Source of the DNA: CBFDBF01 sp050287965
GTDB taxonomy: Bacteria; Pseudomonadota; Gammaproteobacteria; Chromatiales; Chromatiaceae
DNA length: 64,000 bases
Assembly: GCA_050287965.1 (NCBI GenBank)
Contig: JBNKCX010000041.1
Location: 62,001-126,000, forward strand
Reading direction: 5' to 3'
The translations under genes and the position numbers were made by a program. Shown here piece after piece: positions 1-8,896 of the stretch. Every line of letters begins with the position of its first letter. Position 1 is the stretch's first letter. The notes under the pieces were generated by a model. That model was not told the origin of the DNA, ran no database searches, and saw nothing but the letters and a program-made list of their open reading frames with translations.

Positions 1-1401
1 CTCGACCTTGCCAGGGGCGTGGTGTCGTTCTCACAAGGTCCGGCATCGGTACGTGCCGGGGACCAGACGATCCCGGGCAGCAGCATGGTCTTAAGTAACT
101 ACGCGCGCCGCGGCGTTTCAGGTAATCTGCAACTGAACGATCTGCGCAGTGAGCTTACCGGCTTTGCCGTACGTGCGGAACCGATCAATGGTTTTGCTTA
201 CTGGCCGGGGACCGAAGACGGCGGCAAGCGTACCGCCGGCATTCTCTGGACCCTCTCGCCCCTGACGCAACAACCGGAGCGGCTGCAGATCACCACCACC
301 TACCTTAGTGGCAAGGGCGGTGCAGACGGCAGCTCGGTAACCGGTAATGACGAGACCGTGAGCAACGATGCCGGCGGCGTGGTGGTGGATAGTCAGATCT
401 GGGATCAGCGGCTTCATCTGCGCGGGGAATACGCCCGTTCCAGCACCGATTTCGACGGGTCCGGAAACGCTCTTGATGCCAGCAGTGATTACGCCGTGGA
501 TCTCCTGGCCGTCTACAATCATCCACAGCAGGAGCTGCGGGGTTCCGCGTTTTATTGGAATCTCGGTGCCCAGCACAAGCGTGTCGGACTCACGTTTTAC
601 AGTCTCGGCAACGTCGGCCAGGCAACCGACAGGATGCTCGACCAGGTGTTCGGCGAGTTGAACTGGGGAGGGTGGTCAATGGGCGGTCAGCTCAGCCGTG
701 AAATGGACAATATCGATGACGATCCTCGATTCCCCCATCTCTACACCGACAATGCGGGGATCTGGACGCAGTACACACCCCTAGATATGCCGCAGCAGAC
801 CGGGATCATGCGCATTTTTTCCAACCCGACGCTGACCGTTACCGGCAACCGCGTGATGCGGAATTACGAGGATATCCCGGCGACATTTGCCGGCGACGAT
901 ATAAATGAAACCGTAGACCTGTTCACGGTTACATTCAATTTCGCACCTGGTTCATGGTACTGGAGTATCGCGCAAACCTACGAGAAAACCCGGGAAGAAG
1001 CCGGTCCGGAACACGATTTACGCAGGGACAACACCCACCTGGATCTGTCCGTTCCCCTGACCGAGCATCTCAACCTGGGTTCGGGGTTGGACTATGATCG
1101 AACGCGGGACCTGGATGATAACTCCGAGACAGAGACCTATCTCGGAAATCTGTACTTTTCTCTGAACGCCCTGGAGAACCGGCTGCGTGCAGACCTGAGC
1201 TACAATTACCAGCGGGAAGACAGCGACAGTGCGGGCGTAAACTCCGACTACACCATTCAAGCGTCGACCTCATGGATCGCCGTCGAGGCGCGTCCGAACC
1301 GCCCTAGTCTGGCCCTGTTCGTCAACGGCAGCTATGCGCATGATCAGGACAGCTACGAGGTCTTTGCCGGTGTCACGGTGGATTGGCAGGGACAATATTA
1401 G
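1..1401 (+). CDS. Outer-membrane beta-barrel-like protein, 5' end cut by window
   Basis: The frame is open to base 1, so the true start is probably upstream; a GTG at 19 is the first possible internal start. About 466 residues are visible. They are rich in alternating hydrophobic/polar stretches with many Tyr, Trp, Asp and Asn and no long hydrophobic helix, and the chain ends with short amphipathic strands and a terminal Tyr, as in outer-membrane barrels. I recognise no named family. The next gene (an exported protein) starts 9 bp downstream with sigma, anti-sigma and protease genes after it, so an operon is likely. The role is unknown; a surface channel or secretion barrel for the downstream exported proteins is an inference. 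Confidence 0.6.
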   Translation, partial: LDLARGVVSFSQGPASVRAGDQTIPGSSMVLSNYARRGVSGNLQLNDLRSELTGFAVRAEPINGFAYWPGTEDGGKRTAGILWTLSPLTQQPERLQITTTYLSGKGGADGSSVTGNDETVSNDAGGVVVDSQIWDQRLHLRGEYARSSTDFDGSGNALDASSDYAVDLLAVYNHPQQELRGSAFYWNLGAQHKRVGLTFYSLGNVGQATDRMLDQVFGELNWGGWSMGGQLSREMDNIDDDPRFPHLYTDNAGIWTQYTPLDMPQQTGIMRIFSNPTLTVTGNRVMRNYEDIPATFAGDDINETVDLFTVTFNFAPGSWYWSIAQTYEKTREEAGPEHDLRRDNTHLDLSVPLTEHLNLGSGLDYDRTRDLDDNSETETYLGNLYFSLNALENRLRADLSYNYQREDSDSAGVNSDYTIQASTSWIAVEARPNRPSLALFVNGSYAHDQDSYEVFAGVTVDWQGQY

Positions 1402-1410
1402 GAGCGTCGT

Positions 1411-2586
1411 ATGAAACGGTTCATCGCAACCCTTTTAACAGGTATCGGTCTTTTCTTCGTCCAGAGCGGCGCCTTCGCGGTCGTGGCCAGCGTGGACGTC
1501 AGTCCGTCCTCGGTTACCGTTGCCGCCAGCCGCTCGGCGAACGTCAATCTCACCTGGCGTGTCACCACGGCGTTTGCGGTCGGTGCTTTGCCGGCGCTCA
1601 CGACCTCGCAGCAACTCGTTGTTACCAACGGCGGTGGGGATGTAAGCTTCGGCGTCATCTCGCGTCCCCTTTCACGCACCATCGCGCCGGGGGAGACCGC
1701 AGTTATCAGCGAAACCGTGCAGATACCACGCAGCATTATTGAGGCCATGCGGCGCTCGAACGAGTCCTCTTTCCGTCTCCGCCGCTCCTTCAGCGACCCC
1801 GACCTGATCGTCGTCGGCGACAGCGCCAGTCTTTATCTCACCGGCGGCTCCGGCAGCGGTCTGCTGCAGATCGACCGCATGGCGCTGACCTTCGATGACG
1901 CCTCCACCTTGCGCGTGGTCTCGAAGGACGAGCGATTTAAGGCGCTACTGGACGTTCAGTTTTCCGGCAGCGGCATGTTTCGCGGGGTCTGGGAGATCGC
2001 CACCCCGGCTTCGACCCCGGGAGAACCGATCTACACCACCCTGAGACCGGTGCATCAGGTCCTGGCCGGCAACCGGACCCGACATTTCGAGAGCCCCGAA
2101 CTGCCGAGCCGGGCGGAAGGGGTCTATCTGCTGCGCTTCCGCGTTATCGAACCGGAGATCGGCTACGAGCCGGTCACCGTCCGCTATCTGGTGACCAGTT
2201 CCGGTTCACCGGAAAAGCCGCCGGTGACTATCGAAACCCTTTCTCCAGCCGACGGCAGTCTAATCAACACCGATAGCCGCTTTGCCTGGAGCGGCGGCGG
2301 TGAGGCGCAAAGCTGGCGCCTGGAGATCTACGCAAAGCCCGCCGACCGCATGATCGATCAGTTGCCCGATCTGGGCGGTACGCCTCCGACCGATAGCGCG
2401 CCGGCGGTCAACGGTCCGCTGTTGACCGGCATGATACTGCCGGAACAAACTCGGGAGACAGCGCTGTCGAAGATGGTGTGGCAGCATCTGCAGCCGGGGC
2501 AGGGCTACTTATGGCGTATACGGTCCGTGGACGACGAGGGCAATGTGATCGGAGAAAGCCCCCTTATTGAATTCCGCACTCCCTGA
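1411..2586 (+). CDS. Exported protein with C-terminal FN3-like domain
   Basis: Translation gives 391 residues with a clear Sec signal peptide (MKRF, hydrophobic core, cleavage near residues 21-24, AFA). Residues about 275-391 look like a fibronectin type III or Ig-like repeat: a 'SPADGS' entry, 'FAWSGGGEAQSWRLEIY', then 'LQPGQGYLWRIRSVDDEGN'. The middle part is beta-rich and unassigned. An AGGAG-like site (taggagcgtcgtATG) supports this start. It lies between the barrel gene and the sigma factor gene with short gaps (9 and 16 bp), so co-transcription is likely. I do not recognise a named family; it may be a periplasmic or surface partner of the barrel protein. Confidence 0.65.
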   Translation: MKRFIATLLTGIGLFFVQSGAFAVVASVDVSPSSVTVAASRSANVNLTWRVTTAFAVGALPALTTSQQLVVTNGGGDVSFGVISRPLSRTIAPGETAVISETVQIPRSIIEAMRRSNESSFRLRRSFSDPDLIVVGDSASLYLTGGSGSGLLQIDRMALTFDDASTLRVVSKDERFKALLDVQFSGSGMFRGVWEIATPASTPGEPIYTTLRPVHQVLAGNRTRHFESPELPSRAEGVYLLRFRVIEPEIGYEPVTVRYLVTSSGSPEKPPVTIETLSPADGSLINTDSRFAWSGGGEAQSWRLEIYAKPADRMIDQLPDLGGTPPTDSAPAVNGPLLTGMILPEQTRETALSKMVWQHLQPGQGYLWRIRSVDDEGNVIGESPLIEFRTP

Positions 2587-2602
2587 TACCGGAGGGAACG
2601 GG

Positions 2603-3160
2603 ATGACGGAATCCCTGGAAGACAGAGAACTGCCGGGCCTTATCGCCGCCGGAAACGAGTCCGCCCTGGGCGACTTTTATCGGCGTTATCAGGGACGTGT
2701 CTACGGTTATGCCCTGCAACGGTTGGGCAATGCAGCGGACGCGGCGGAGATTCTGAACGAGGTGATGCTGGAGGTCTGGCGTGGTGCGGCCCGCTTCGAA
2801 GGGCGAGCCAAAGTCAGCACCTGGTTATTGGGCATCGCCCACCACAAATGTGTCGATCTTCTGCGCAAGCGGGGTCGACGGGAGACTCAGAGTCTGGCCG
2901 AGGAGATCGATGACCATACGCACCCGGATCCCGGACCTGCGGCCGTCGCCGGAGCACAGAACGGGCGTCATGTGCGCATCTGCCTGGATGAACTCCCCGA
3001 TGCTCAGCGTCATGTGGTTTATCTCACCTTTTTTGAAGACCTCTCCTACCCGGAGATCGCCCGTATCCTGGAAATCCCCGAAGGCACCGTGAAGACCCGG
3101 ATGTTTCATGCGCGCAAATCTCTTTACCGTTGCCTCGAGAGAGTGGGGGCGAGGAATTAA
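2603..3160 (+). CDS. ECF-type RNA polymerase sigma factor
   Basis: A 185-residue sigma-70 family protein with region 2 (about residues 15-80, including 'STWLLGIAHHKCVDLLRK') and region 4 (about 125-180, a helix-turn-helix with 'LSYPEIARILEIPEGTVKTRM'). There is no region 1 or 3, which is the ECF architecture. A longer in-frame start exists at 2567, inside the preceding gene, but GGAGGG sits 7 bases before the ATG at 2603, so I chose 2603. A zinc-finger anti-sigma gene follows and then an exported protease, so the regulon probably includes this locus. The ECF subgroup cannot be fixed by eye. Confidence 0.9.
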   Translation: MTESLEDRELPGLIAAGNESALGDFYRRYQGRVYGYALQRLGNAADAAEILNEVMLEVWRGAARFEGRAKVSTWLLGIAHHKCVDLLRKRGRRETQSLAEEIDDHTHPDPGPAAVAGAQNGRHVRICLDELPDAQRHVVYLTFFEDLSYPEIARILEIPEGTVKTRMFHARKSLYRCLERVGARN

Positions 3161-3226
3161 ACCGTTGCGGCACAAATAGCGACTTAATTGATGAACCGTC
3201 TGCAACCGGAGCATACTGAGAACACC

Positions 3227-3802
3227 ATGACCTATCCAACGGATCAACACCCCACGGAACTCCTGCCCTGGCTGGCTAACGATACCCTGGAGGGCGAAGA
3301 GAAAACGGCAGTCGAACGGCATGTGACCGATTGCGCCGAGTGCCGCACCGAACTGGAGCTGTTACGGAATCTGCGTTCCAATCTGCAGTCCGAGCCGCCG
3401 GCGGATAGCGGCGAACTGGGTTTGCAGCGTCTGTTGCGCGAGGTGCGCAAACCCCCGTCGGCAGCGAAACCGCGCTGGTTGCTGCCGGCCGCCCTGGCAG
3501 CCGGTCTGGTGATCGCCGTACAGACGGCAATGCTGATACAGCCGGGTCAGCAGTTACCGGTTTACGGACCGCTCTCCGGTCCGTCTGCCGGAGACGGGAT
3601 GCTGCAGGTGGAGTTCATGCCGGACGCCCGGGAGGCGGATCTGCGGGAGCTTTTGCGTAGTGCGGGGGTACGTATCGTGGACGGCCCCAGTGCCGTCGGG
3701 GTCTACCGGCTCGCCGTTGATCCCGGTCGTGATCCTGGGCAGGTTGCGGACCAGTTGCAGAGTCACGATACGCTGATACGCCATGTTGCACCGGAGCGGT
3801 AG
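3227..3802 (+). CDS. Transmembrane anti-sigma factor with zinc-finger (zf-HC2-like) domain
   Basis: From the ATG at 3227 the protein has 191 residues. An N-terminal H32-x3-C36-x2-C39 motif ('ERHVTDCAEC') is the zinc-binding anti-sigma signature. One membrane segment follows (about residues 84-104), then a periplasmic domain. Residues about 125-191 look like a beta-alpha-beta-beta-alpha-beta module similar to the prodomain in the next gene. It should hold the adjacent ECF factor at the inner membrane and release it on a periplasmic signal. Earlier in-frame starts (TTG 3188, ATG 3191) lack a good ribosome site; 3227 follows the weak site GAGAAC. Confidence 0.8.
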   Translation: MTYPTDQHPTELLPWLANDTLEGEEKTAVERHVTDCAECRTELELLRNLRSNLQSEPPADSGELGLQRLLREVRKPPSAAKPRWLLPAALAAGLVIAVQTAMLIQPGQQLPVYGPLSGPSAGDGMLQVEFMPDAREADLRELLRSAGVRIVDGPSAVGVYRLAVDPGRDPGQVADQLQSHDTLIRHVAPER

Positions 3803-3803
3803 C

Positions 3804-5480
3804 ATGGGATGGAAAGGCGGAGCGGCGGTCGGACTCATCATGCTGGGCATGGTGACGATTTCGCAGGCGGCTGATTCCCGCGCGACGCCACCGGTGCAAC
3901 CGATCGGCAGAGCGGTGACCCCGGTTATCACGAGCGCACCCGTCATCAGTGGGTTGAATCCCACCGGCTGTTACCAGCGGGGAGCTACGTTCAGTATTCT
4001 CGGCAGGGGGTTCGGCGCCGCCCCGGCCGGTCGTACCCCCGCATTGCTCGGCTCCGGCTTTGTTCTGAGGTTGATCGTGAACAGCTGGAGCGATACCCGC
4101 ATACAGGTACGCCTGCCCGATGATCCGCGAATACTTTCCGGTCAGCGGTACGACCTGGGCATCCTCTCCGCTGAAGGTCGTTGGCTGAGCCGACTCGAGA
4201 GCGGCTTGGAGATCTGTCGGTCACCGGCTTCATCGTTCTCCGCGAAACAACCTGGAACCGATTCCGACGCCACCGCTTCCGGCGGGGGAGTGGAGGGTGG
4301 TTCCTTCTATGCGGAAAATGGAGGTGAAAGCACAGCCCCGCCGGGCGGGGGTGGTTCTCTGCTCGGTCAGGATCTTCCGTCGTCGCCCGACGTGACCGCG
4401 TTTGCGGATGAGGACGATAGAGACGAACAAAGCGAACCGGACGAACTGCTGGTCGTATCCCCCGATCTGCCCCGGGCCGAGAAAGTACGTCAGCTGGCCC
4501 AGGGGCTCGGGTTAGGCATAAAACGGCGCTCGGTATTGAAGGGACTGGGACTGGTGGTTTCCGTCTTTCGCGTACCCCAGGGCACCACCCCGCGGGAGGC
4601 GGTCCAAAAGTTGCGTACCCAGGCACCGGAACTGCGGGTCGATCTCAATCATAGGCTTACGCCGCAGGGAGACGATCGGCATGACTATCCCTCACATATG
4701 ATCCACTGGCCGGTCTCCACGGGGAATTGTTGCAAAGGGTTGCGCATCGGCCTGGTGGACGGTCCGTTGCCCGAGAGCCATTCCGTGCTGGCCGGCGCAA
4801 CCATCGAAAGACACTCCTTCATAACCCAGGGGGTTACACCCGGACCTACGGATCATGCTCTGGCCGTCGCGGCGATCCTGGTGGGTGGGGATGGAAGGGG
4901 CCTGACGGCGTCGGCGCGGCTCTACGTGGCGGAGGTTATGCGTCTTCGGGACGACGAGCATGTGGACACCACCGTGGATGGGTTGGTGCAGGGTCTCGAC
5001 TGGCTGGTGCAGCAACGGGTGGACCTGATCAACCTGAGTCTGGGTGGACCACACAATCTTGTCCTCGACGCCGCGGTTCAGCGGTTGCGGGATCTGGACA
5101 TACCGGTCATAGCCGCAGCCGGTAACGGCGGGCCTTCCGCTGACCCCGTCTATCCCGCGGCACTTCCGGGCGTGATCGCCGTTACCGCCATCGATGCTGA
5201 GCGCCGTCTCTACCGGCAGGCGAACCGGGGAGGTTATATCTCCTTCGCCGCACCGGGGGTGGACATCTGGGTGCCGAGAGGCAGGGATGCCGCCTATGTG
5301 TCCGGTACCTCTTATGCCGCACCCTATGTGACTGCGCTCCTGGTTCTTGAGCGACAACGGTTGCCCACATCCACCTGGTCGGAACGACTTCAGGCGTTGA
5401 TCGATTCCGCGGTTGATCTGGGCGAACCGGGGCGCGATAACCAGTTTGGTTACGGTCTGCCTTTGGCACCGGGCGGGTAG
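3804..5480 (+). CDS. Exported S8 family (subtilisin-like) serine protease with IPT/TIG-like N-terminal domain
   Basis: 558 residues from the ATG at 3804, one base after the anti-sigma stop with GGAG 8-10 bases upstream; an ATG at 3783 overlaps the previous gene and lacks such a site. Order: signal peptide (1 to about 23); an IPT/TIG-like module (about 45-135, 'ISGLNPTGCYQRGATFSILG'); a Gly/Ser/Asp-rich linker; an inhibitor-I9-like prodomain (about 213-285); then the S8 domain. Triad candidates are D319 ('GLVDGPL'), H351 ('TDHALAVAAIL') and S503 ('SGTSYAAPYV'), with N441 ('AAAGNGG') for the oxyanion hole. The His motif lacks the usual HGT. Periplasmic or surface location is expected. Coupling with the sigma/anti-sigma pair suggests sigma-controlled expression. 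Confidence 0.85.
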   Translation: MGWKGGAAVGLIMLGMVTISQAADSRATPPVQPIGRAVTPVITSAPVISGLNPTGCYQRGATFSILGRGFGAAPAGRTPALLGSGFVLRLIVNSWSDTRIQVRLPDDPRILSGQRYDLGILSAEGRWLSRLESGLEICRSPASSFSAKQPGTDSDATASGGGVEGGSFYAENGGESTAPPGGGGSLLGQDLPSSPDVTAFADEDDRDEQSEPDELLVVSPDLPRAEKVRQLAQGLGLGIKRRSVLKGLGLVVSVFRVPQGTTPREAVQKLRTQAPELRVDLNHRLTPQGDDRHDYPSHMIHWPVSTGNCCKGLRIGLVDGPLPESHSVLAGATIERHSFITQGVTPGPTDHALAVAAILVGGDGRGLTASARLYVAEVMRLRDDEHVDTTVDGLVQGLDWLVQQRVDLINLSLGGPHNLVLDAAVQRLRDLDIPVIAAAGNGGPSADPVYPAALPGVIAVTAIDAERRLYRQANRGGYISFAAPGVDIWVPRGRDAAYVSGTSYAAPYVTALLVLERQRLPTSTWSERLQALIDSAVDLGEPGRDNQFGYGLPLAPGG

Positions 5481-5540
5481 TACCGAACCTACATCCGGTT
5501 CTTGTTGAAGGGGGTGGTTTGCAGTTGTTGTTATCCACCC

Positions 5541-5595
5541 GGCGAAAACCGGGATCCAGGTGCCGGTCTGAAATCCTGGATTCCGGAGTTTCGCC
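5541..5595. repeat. Imperfect inverted repeat in intergenic gap
   Basis: The left arm 5541-5560 (GGCGAAAACCGGGATCCAGG) pairs with the right arm at about 5574-5595 (reverse complement GGCGAAACTCCGGAATCCAGG), with a few mismatches and a loop of about 14 bases. The 261-base gap after the protease gene holds nothing else I recognise. It resembles the dispersed TGGATTCCGG-type intergenic repeats of many proteobacteria, and it may also help to terminate the protease transcript. Confidence 0.5.
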
Positions 5596-5741
5596 ACGTA
5601 CGCTCCGTCCGGTAAAGAGGCTCTTCCGCAGCACTTCCCCCGCTCTCCACGGAATTTCCATGGAATTTCCGCATATTCTCCATCTCCTTACCAATCTCTC
5701 TTTCTTTAATAAGGCCATGAACCTAACAGGGGAGAGCGGTT

Positions 5742-7118
5742 ATGGCGGAGACAGGCACAAAGTGGAAAGTCGGATCAGACAAGGTGCAGATACTGCGGGT
5801 ATTGGGCATCGTGTTTCTCATATTCCTGCTGCAAATACCGATTTACCAGATCGATGATCTGATAGATGAACGAAGAGTGACAAGAAATAACGCAGTCGCG
5901 GAAGTCACGGAAAAGTGGGGTAAGCAACAAGTATTAAAGGGACCCTTGATCGTGGTGCCGTTTCTGGAGAGCGTGGAACGGTATGAGGGATCGGTTCGGA
6001 ACCTGGAGCCGAAAACGTTCTATGCCACATTTCTACCCGAACATTTCAAAGCCACCGCGCAGATCGACAGCGAGGTTCGTTATCGCAGCATCTACGGTAT
6101 CCCTCTCTATCGCGCCCGAATTGAGCTGAAAGGTGATTTTGATCTGGGGAAAATGGCGGCCGCGGCGGGTGATACAAATCTGCAGTGGGACAGGGCGCAA
6201 CTGGTGATAGCCATGACGGATCCTAAATCGATACAGAACGAGTCCGCTCTTAAAATCGATGGTAAAACAGTCGCCTTAGAGCCCGGAACCGGCCCCGGGT
6301 TGTCCGAGCAAAGCGGATTTCATGCCGCCGTTAGCTCCGGCAGCCCGCTCGGAAAGAAGACCTTCGAGTTGACTCTGGAGCTTGGAGGGAGCCACGGGCT
6401 TTTCGTGGCTCCGGTCGGGCGGCACAGTTCTATCAGTATGACTTCAGACTGGAAGGACCCGAGCTTTCAAGGCAATTGGTTGCCCAGTGTCCGGACGGTA
6501 ACCGAGAAAGGATTCAGTGCGAAATGGGAGATCCCTTATCTCGGCAGGAACTATCCGCAGAGCTGGCTCTATAGTGGACGGGGACAACTGCAAAAGTTAG
6601 ACGAGTCGACGGTGGGTGTCGATCTGGTATTCCCGCTGGATACCTATGGCAAAACGGAACGCAGCATCAAATACGAGCTGATCTTTATCGGTCTCACCTT
6701 TGTCGGGTTCTGGTTGTTCGAGATCCTCAGCGGCCTCCGTATTCACCCGATGCAGTATCTCCTGGTCGGTGGCGCAATCTGCCTTTTCTATCTCCTGCTG
6801 CTCTCTCTGGCGGAACACGCAGGTTTTCTGATCGCCTATTTTATAGCCGCTACCATGGTGGTCGCCCTGGTTGGTGCCTATGCCAGTATCGTGCTGCGTA
6901 GTAAGGGGAGGGCGGCGCTGGTGGGGGGAGGAATGACAGCCCTCTATCTCTACCTGCTGGCTCTGTTGCAGGAACAGGAGTACTCCCTCCTGGCCGGTTC
7001 CGTCGGACTGTTTGCGATTCTTGCTGCGGTTATGTTTCTGACGCGGAATATCGATTGGTACAGATCTTCGGGAGAAGTCCATGAACAGGAAGGAACGAAC
7101 CGGGTGCTTGGCAACTAA
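5742..7118 (+). CDS. creD: CreD-like inner-membrane protein
   Basis: 458 residues, the usual length for CreD (cell envelope integrity / colicin-tolerance inner-membrane family). One N-terminal membrane helix (about residues 17-36) is followed by a large periplasmic domain carrying family features ('LKGPLIVVPF', 'VRYRSIYGIPLYRARIELKG', 'GRNYPQSW') and then several C-terminal membrane helices (about 310-445). GGGGAG lies about 8 bases before the ATG. In enterics creD is controlled by the CreBC two-component pair; no creB or creC lies here, and the next gene encodes a small membrane protein. The biochemical role of CreD is not established; assignment to the family is firm. Confidence 0.85.
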   Translation: MAETGTKWKVGSDKVQILRVLGIVFLIFLLQIPIYQIDDLIDERRVTRNNAVAEVTEKWGKQQVLKGPLIVVPFLESVERYEGSVRNLEPKTFYATFLPEHFKATAQIDSEVRYRSIYGIPLYRARIELKGDFDLGKMAAAAGDTNLQWDRAQLVIAMTDPKSIQNESALKIDGKTVALEPGTGPGLSEQSGFHAAVSSGSPLGKKTFELTLELGGSHGLFVAPVGRHSSISMTSDWKDPSFQGNWLPSVRTVTEKGFSAKWEIPYLGRNYPQSWLYSGRGQLQKLDESTVGVDLVFPLDTYGKTERSIKYELIFIGLTFVGFWLFEILSGLRIHPMQYLLVGGAICLFYLLLLSLAEHAGFLIAYFIAATMVVALVGAYASIVLRSKGRAALVGGGMTALYLYLLALLQEQEYSLLAGSVGLFAILAAVMFLTRNIDWYRSSGEVHEQEGTNRVLGN

Positions 7119-7131
7119 TAGGCGCAATATT

Positions 7132-7599
7132 ATGAATTACTCCATAAAGTGGTTACTGATCGTGGGTTTGAATTCCGTTTCCGGCTTCTTTTGGGGGAGC
7201 TTATGGGGAGCTGATAACGGCAAGGGTATCGAGCATTGGTTGGGTATGATCGCCGGAGTGGTGACCTGGTATCTGGTCTATTTCTTTCTCGATGATTACC
7301 TGCTGAAAACCGGACGGTTGGAGAAGCGTCGTAAACTGGTTCTTAGTGCATCTCTCAGGATTCCGTTTCAGCTCACCGTGATTCCGGACTTCATTGCAGG
7401 CGTGACCGCGTTGTTGACCTGCCAATATCTTGGGCTGACAAACGGATTTCTCGTATCTTATAACGATTTCCTTGCATCCTATAGCGTCACAATGGTCACC
7501 GGTCTGTATTTGGGAATTATATGTCTGGTACTTTACATCCTGATCGATGTTATTTTGCATATCCGCAATAGGTATATCGATTCGGCAATAGTCGAGTAG
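7132..7599 (+). CDS. Small polytopic membrane protein of unknown function
   Basis: From the ATG at 7132 the product has 155 residues; a longer frame back to 7081 overlaps the end of the CreD gene and adds a charged, non-conserved-looking leader, so I prefer 7132. About four hydrophobic stretches are visible (residues about 5-22, 31-53, 75-100 and 115-145) with a charged loop 'KTGRLEKRRK'. I recognise no family. It begins 13 bases after the CreD-like gene, so the two are probably co-transcribed. A hairpin at 7607-7632 ends the unit. Confidence 0.6.
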   Translation: MNYSIKWLLIVGLNSVSGFFWGSLWGADNGKGIEHWLGMIAGVVTWYLVYFFLDDYLLKTGRLEKRRKLVLSASLRIPFQLTVIPDFIAGVTALLTCQYLGLTNGFLVSYNDFLASYSVTMVTGLYLGIICLVLYILIDVILHIRNRYIDSAIVE

Positions 7600-7606
7600 C
7601 ATACAA

Positions 7607-7632
7607 TCGCCCCCCGGCAAAGGGGGGGGCGA
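7607..7632. terminator. Bidirectional hairpin between convergent genes
   Basis: TCGCCCCCC pairs with GGGGGGCGA around a short GGCAAAGG-type loop, giving a 9-bp GC-rich stem between the stops of two convergent genes. There is no clean T run on either side, so termination efficiency is uncertain. Confidence 0.5.
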
Positions 7633-7654
7633 AGGACGTGCTCTATTTACCGGG

Positions 7655-8818
7655 CTATTTTTCGAATACGAAGTTTTTATTCTCGGCCTGTTTCCTGACC
7701 GTCTCGGCCAAAGCGTCACCCATGCTCGGGGCGGCTGTAGCCTGCTCCTGTTTTACCTGCGCGACATAGGCATCTCGCGCCTTACTCAGCTCAGTGATTT
7801 CCTGTTTGATCTGATTGCGTTCTTTTGTTTTCTCACGCACGTACTCTATCTTCTCCTTGCTCGATAGGCCCTGCATGGGTTCAGGAAGTTCCGCCTCCCT
7901 TATTTCCGCCAGATTGGATTCATCGATCTCTCCGTCCTTTAGGGCGTCTACCAGATCCCATTCCGCGTTGTTGTAAAAGGAGGAGGATTTGGATTTGGCC
8001 CTCTTGGCCAACAGGCCGGCGGAGATATTGCTGCTGAGCGTGTCCTGTGCTTCCTGACGCTGAACCTTGGCGGCGCCTTCCTTGCCGTAGGGGAGGTAGG
8101 TTGCGTTCAGCTTGGCGTTCAGTTCCGTGAGCTTGTTGTCCTGAGGTGCAACGATATGGACGATCTTCTCGTTGGCATCGATGCTCATGTACGACCCGTC
8201 GGCAAGCAGGGCGCCCGATTGCCAGCTGTCCCTGATACCTACCTGATGGTCGCCGGCATGGATGGTATTGACGGTAATACCGCGCTGAACCGCAAGTTTG
8301 ACAACCTCGTGATAGTCGATCGGACCCTGAGCAAAGGATTCGTTACCGGCGATGAATATGGCTTTGATATCCTGGTCGGAATGGCTCCATTGCAGGGTTT
8401 CAAGGGCGGATTTGATAACATAGCCGCAATATTCGCTGCCGCCGTTGGTGGTGAGCGCGAACAGACCCTCGGATACCTGATCCAGTTCCCGGGTGAACCC
8501 GTTCAGTCTGCGGATGTATCCGGTATTGGCGGAAAGATTATCGTTGCCGTATTCAAACAGTGCGATCTCCAGTATAGGTGTGACACCGTCTTTTCTGGCA
8601 GTTGAGAATTCGTTGACGATCTGCCATAGCTGATTTCTGGTCTGATCGATCAGGCCGTCCATACTGTTGCTGGTATCGAGCAGTATGGCCACCTGGATTC
8701 TCGGTGTTTCAACCCGGCCCGGGACGGTATTTTCGGCGAGCAGGGACGTGGAAAAAAGCGCGGCAGCGAGCAGAGCGGCCGAAGAGAGACGGCTCGGGAT
8801 TCTATTCGTGTGTTGCAT
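7655..8818 (-). CDS. Exported von Willebrand factor A domain protein
   Basis: 387 residues from the ATG at 8818, preceded by GGAGG seven bases upstream; an upstream TTG would start inside that site. There is a signal peptide (1 to about 28), then a vWA domain with a MIDAS motif D48-x-S50-x-S52 ('LLDTSNSMDG') and the segment 'ALFEYGNDN'. The C-terminal part (about 265-387) is charged and helical, probably coiled coil ('KEKIEYVREKTKERNQIKQE'). It should bind a divalent metal and a protein partner in the periplasm. It lies downstream of, and on the same strand as, a LytTR regulator gene, separated by 141 bases containing an inverted repeat, so it may be a target of that regulator. Confidence 0.75.
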   Translation of the reverse strand: MQHTNRIPSRLSSAALLAAALFSTSLLAENTVPGRVETPRIQVAILLDTSNSMDGLIDQTRNQLWQIVNEFSTARKDGVTPILEIALFEYGNDNLSANTGYIRRLNGFTRELDQVSEGLFALTTNGGSEYCGYVIKSALETLQWSHSDQDIKAIFIAGNESFAQGPIDYHEVVKLAVQRGITVNTIHAGDHQVGIRDSWQSGALLADGSYMSIDANEKIVHIVAPQDNKLTELNAKLNATYLPYGKEGAAKVQRQEAQDTLSSNISAGLLAKRAKSKSSSFYNNAEWDLVDALKDGEIDESNLAEIREAELPEPMQGLSSKEKIEYVREKTKERNQIKQEITELSKARDAYVAQVKQEQATAAPSMGDALAETVRKQAENKNFVFEK

Positions 8819-8896
8819 GGCGACCTCCAAGGAGTGGAAAAATGTCTCTTGGATTTCATGCTATGCAAGGAACCAGAAAGCGGGTAGACATACTAT

